From Bacteroidales bacterium UBA6377 (GTDB lineage: Bacteria; Bacteroidota; Bacteroidia; Bacteroidales; UBA932): a stretch of DNA of 64,000 nucleotides. The translations under genes were made by a program, and so were the position numbers. The notes beneath the pieces were generated by a model, which was not told where the DNA came from, did not search any database, and saw only the letters and a list, made by a program, of their open reading frames with translations. Below, in pieces: positions 62,146 to 64,000 of this stretch. Where the stretch lies: positions 62,001 through 126,000 of the forward strand of contig DJQV01000002.1 in assembly GCA_002438805.1 (NCBI GenBank), written 5' to 3'. Within the stretch, counting starts at the first letter, position 1. Each line of letters starts with the position of its first letter.

Positions 62146-64000
62146 CATTTGATGTAAGTTGCCAGCGGACCGCCGGCTGCCTTGAGGGCGTCCGCGAGGG
62201 TGCGGCAGTAGAGGCGCGCTCCCGCCTCCTGGGTGTGCACGGAATCGGCGAAGTAGTCGGCCTGGGCTTTCTGCTTCCCTATGATGTCATACTGAGCGGC
62301 CGCGAGTTCGTTGAAGTCGATATATTCGACTCCCTCCTGGGCGGCGACTTCTTTGCACCAGACGTTGAAAGTCTTGTTGAACCTCTCCACGGAAGAGTCG
62401 CTCTTCCAGCGGTTCTGCGGAGTAGGGCTGAGAACGACAGGGATTCCTCCGCGCATCCTGGTCTGGCGGATCATCAGACGTATGTAATGCCCGTATGAGT
62501 AGACATCCTCAGGGCCGCCGTTCTTCTCCATCACGACCGTCCGGCATTCATCGGAGGTGCCGTCAAGGGTGCCGCGCGCACGTCCGGTATTGAGAGGGGA
62601 CATGTCGTTGTGCCCGAACTGGATGATGACGAAATCGCCTTTCTGAATGCGGTCGCGTACTTGAGGCCAGCGGTTGTTGTAGAAAGTGCGGCTGCTCAAG
62701 CCGCCCACGGCCTCGTTGTCAACCACGGCAGTGTCATTTACGTATTCTTGGAAGAAACTGCCCCAGCCCCACTGGCCGTTGTCGCCTGTGCCGCGGCCGT
62801 TCTTGCAGGTGGAGTCGCCGGCAAGGAATATCATGGGCTTGCCTTCCTGCCTCTCAACCTGCTGGAATGCCATTCCCGGCCTTGGCTGCTGTGACTGCCG
62901 GGATGCGTAGAGTTTGAGCATCTCGGTGCCGGCGAGGAGTACAGGACCATAGCCGTGGGCAGCATAGACACTTACCGGGCGGCCTTCGTAGAAGGTGTTG
63001 GTCCATCCGAGTCCTGTGCCCACACAGGTGTTTTCCACCTGTCCCTGTGCGTTGACCTGCTTCTCGATTCCGGCCCAGCCGGCACGGGCGATGTCCTGAT
63101 AAGCTGTCCTGTCTATCCAGCCTTTGTTGATGGCGTGGGCGTAGCCGTATACGAACATGGCTGTGGCGCTGGTCTCAAGATAGGATTCGGTCTTGTCGAT
63201 GAGCTGGTGCCAGCGTCCGTCCGGGGCCTGGTACGGGGCGATGCCGCGCAGGAGCGACTTGAGCAGATCGAGCACTTCGTCCCGTCCCTGCGCCCTTTCC
63301 GGAAGCACGTCGAGCACATCGCAGAGGGTGAGCACTGCCCAGCCGTTGGCTCTGGCCCAATGGTAGGACGGGTGCTCGGCCATGCCCTCTATCCAGCCGT
63401 GGCGGAAGAGGTTCTTCTCCGGCACCCAGAGATATTTCTTGAAGAGGAGGATCTGATTTACGGCCTCGGCGTAGAATTTCTGCGTGAGGTCGCCCCTCTC
63501 TTTCTGGCTGAGCAGAGCCCTGTAGGCTATCGGGGTGATGCCCATGTACATGTCGTCGAGCCATACGGAATTGGTTGTAGGGCGGTTACGTGCCAGGATG
63601 CCGTCGGAGAGGCGGTACTCTTTGTACATGGTGAAGTTGAACCCGTTGTCGAGCAGGGCCCTGAAATCCTTGCCTTTCTGCGGGTCGGCGAGGGTGGCCT
63701 TGATCATGGCGGCGGTCATGGCACCGCAGTCGTCAAGCCATTTCGGGCTGGCGAGGTACTTAAGCTTCATCGGGTAGCCGGTGGCGTTGTAGTAGTCACG
63801 TACATAAGGGTAGATGTCTCCAAGCAGCTTGAGCCTCGTGTATGCGTAGTCGGCGTATTTGCTCTCACCGGTGAACTCGCTCAGGGCAAGCATGCCGGAG
63901 TAGGTCACGCCCCACTCGTAGGTGCAGATGCCGAAATCTCCTTTCTTGAGGGTGGAGTTTTCATCGATCTTGCTGTAGTCGGTGATGCTTTTGCCGTCTG
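62145..64000 (-). CDS. GH105-CE12 fusion (rhamnogalacturonan degradation), N-terminus outside window
   Basis: At least 617 residues, open at the window edge (the frame upstream reads FGICTYEWGVTYSG). The first part is a GH105 unsaturated rhamnogalacturonyl hydrolase: SPKWLDDCGAMTAAM and SVWLDDMYMGITP carry the two expected Asp residues, then HYWARANGW-like SYHWARANGWAVLTL and HQLIDKTESYLETSATAMF. The second part, from about residue 380 of the visible protein, is a CE12 rhamnogalacturonan acetylesterase of the SGNH type: IFLAGDSTCKNG with Ser, VIIQFGHNDMSP, and FADSVHTQEAGA with Asp and His. The fusion would deacetylate and then trim pectin fragments. It is not linked to the xylan locus. Confidence 0.9.
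   Translation of the reverse strand, partial: DGKSITDYSKIDENSTLKKGDFGICTYEWGVTYSGMLALSEFTGESKYADYAYTRLKLLGDIYPYVRDYYNATGYPMKLKYLASPKWLDDCGAMTAAMIKATLADPQKGKDFRALLDNGFNFTMYKEYRLSDGILARNRPTTNSVWLDDMYMGITPIAYRALLSQKERGDLTQKFYAEAVNQILLFKKYLWVPEKNLFRHGWIEGMAEHPSYHWARANGWAVLTLCDVLDVLPERAQGRDEVLDLLKSLLRGIAPYQAPDGRWHQLIDKTESYLETSATAMFVYGYAHAINKGWIDRTAYQDIARAGWAGIEKQVNAQGQVENTCVGTGLGWTNTFYEGRPVSVYAAHGYGPVLLAGTEMLKLYASRQSQQPRPGMAFQQVERQEGKPMIFLAGDSTCKNGRGTGDNGQWGWGSFFQEYVNDTAVVDNEAVGGLSSRTFYNNRWPQVRDRIQKGDFVIIQFGHNDMSPLNTGRARGTLDGTSDECRTVVMEKNGGPEDVYSYGHYIRLMIRQTRMRGGIPVVLSPTPQNRWKSDSSVERFNKTFNVWCKEVAAQEGVEYIDFNELAAAQYDIIGKQKAQADYFADSVHTQEAGARLYCRTLADALKAAGGPLATYIK

Overview
The window looks like a chromosomal segment of a Bacteroidales (Bacteroidota) species, most likely an uncultured gut or rumen plant-fibre degrader of fairly high GC. 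The evidence is a SusC/SusD pair with a hybrid two-component regulator, a FimA/Mfa-type (type V) pilus operon with lipoprotein subunits, many lipoproteins, and repeated Bacteroidetes-style promoters (TTG or TTTG, 19-20 bases, TAnnTTTG). Genus cannot be fixed by eye; a Rikenellaceae or Cryptobacteroides-like lineage is only a guess.

Layout. 1-6.8 kb: an L-arabinose operon (galM, SSS symporter, araD, araA, araB-type kinase) with tightly coupled starts and stops. 6.8-11.95 kb: housekeeping genes (HsdR-N-like nuclease-fold protein, CCA transferase, Xer recombinase, exported CbiX-like chelatase, hibernation factor, holA). 12-13.6 kb: an intact secreted GH51 arabinofuranosidase. 13.6-17.8 kb: an ABC exporter, a 5'-nucleotidase split into two lipoproteins in reversed domain order, and a zinc-ribbon protein. 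18-25.5 kb: a small SSB running directly into a four-gene type V pilus operon (OmpA-like lipoprotein, fimbrillin, FimB/Mfa2-type protein, DUF4906-like tip candidate). 25.6-29.2 kb: a beta-barrel protein, a 4Fe-4S aldo/keto reductase, a small lipoprotein, Hsp20 and methylglyoxal synthase. 29.3-34.8 kb: a TonB receptor with a partner lipoprotein, then a COG0523 GTPase. 34.9-53.4 kb: an arabinoxylan utilisation locus (hybrid sensor, xylA, SusC, SusD, CE6-CE1 fusion, second CE1, three GH43 enzymes) ending in a truncated GH51 gene. 53.5-62.1 kb: a disturbed island with four AAA ATPases of the DUF4143-type group, 23-bp tandem repeats in a divergent promoter region, a large hairpin, and two decayed genes (DUF4249 lipoprotein and TonB receptor). 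62.1-64 kb: part of a GH105-CE12 pectin enzyme.

The parts fit together as an arabinoxylan lifestyle. Esterases and GH43/GH51 enzymes release xylose and arabinose, SusCD imports oligosaccharides, xylA and the ara operon feed the pentose phosphate pathway, and the hybrid sensor probably controls the locus. A recurring ATGTAACA motif between xylA and susC, also seen upstream of the other TonB receptor, is a candidate operator. The most unusual stretch is the ATPase island that ends the xylan locus. No tRNA, rRNA, CRISPR array or recognisable insertion sequence was seen.
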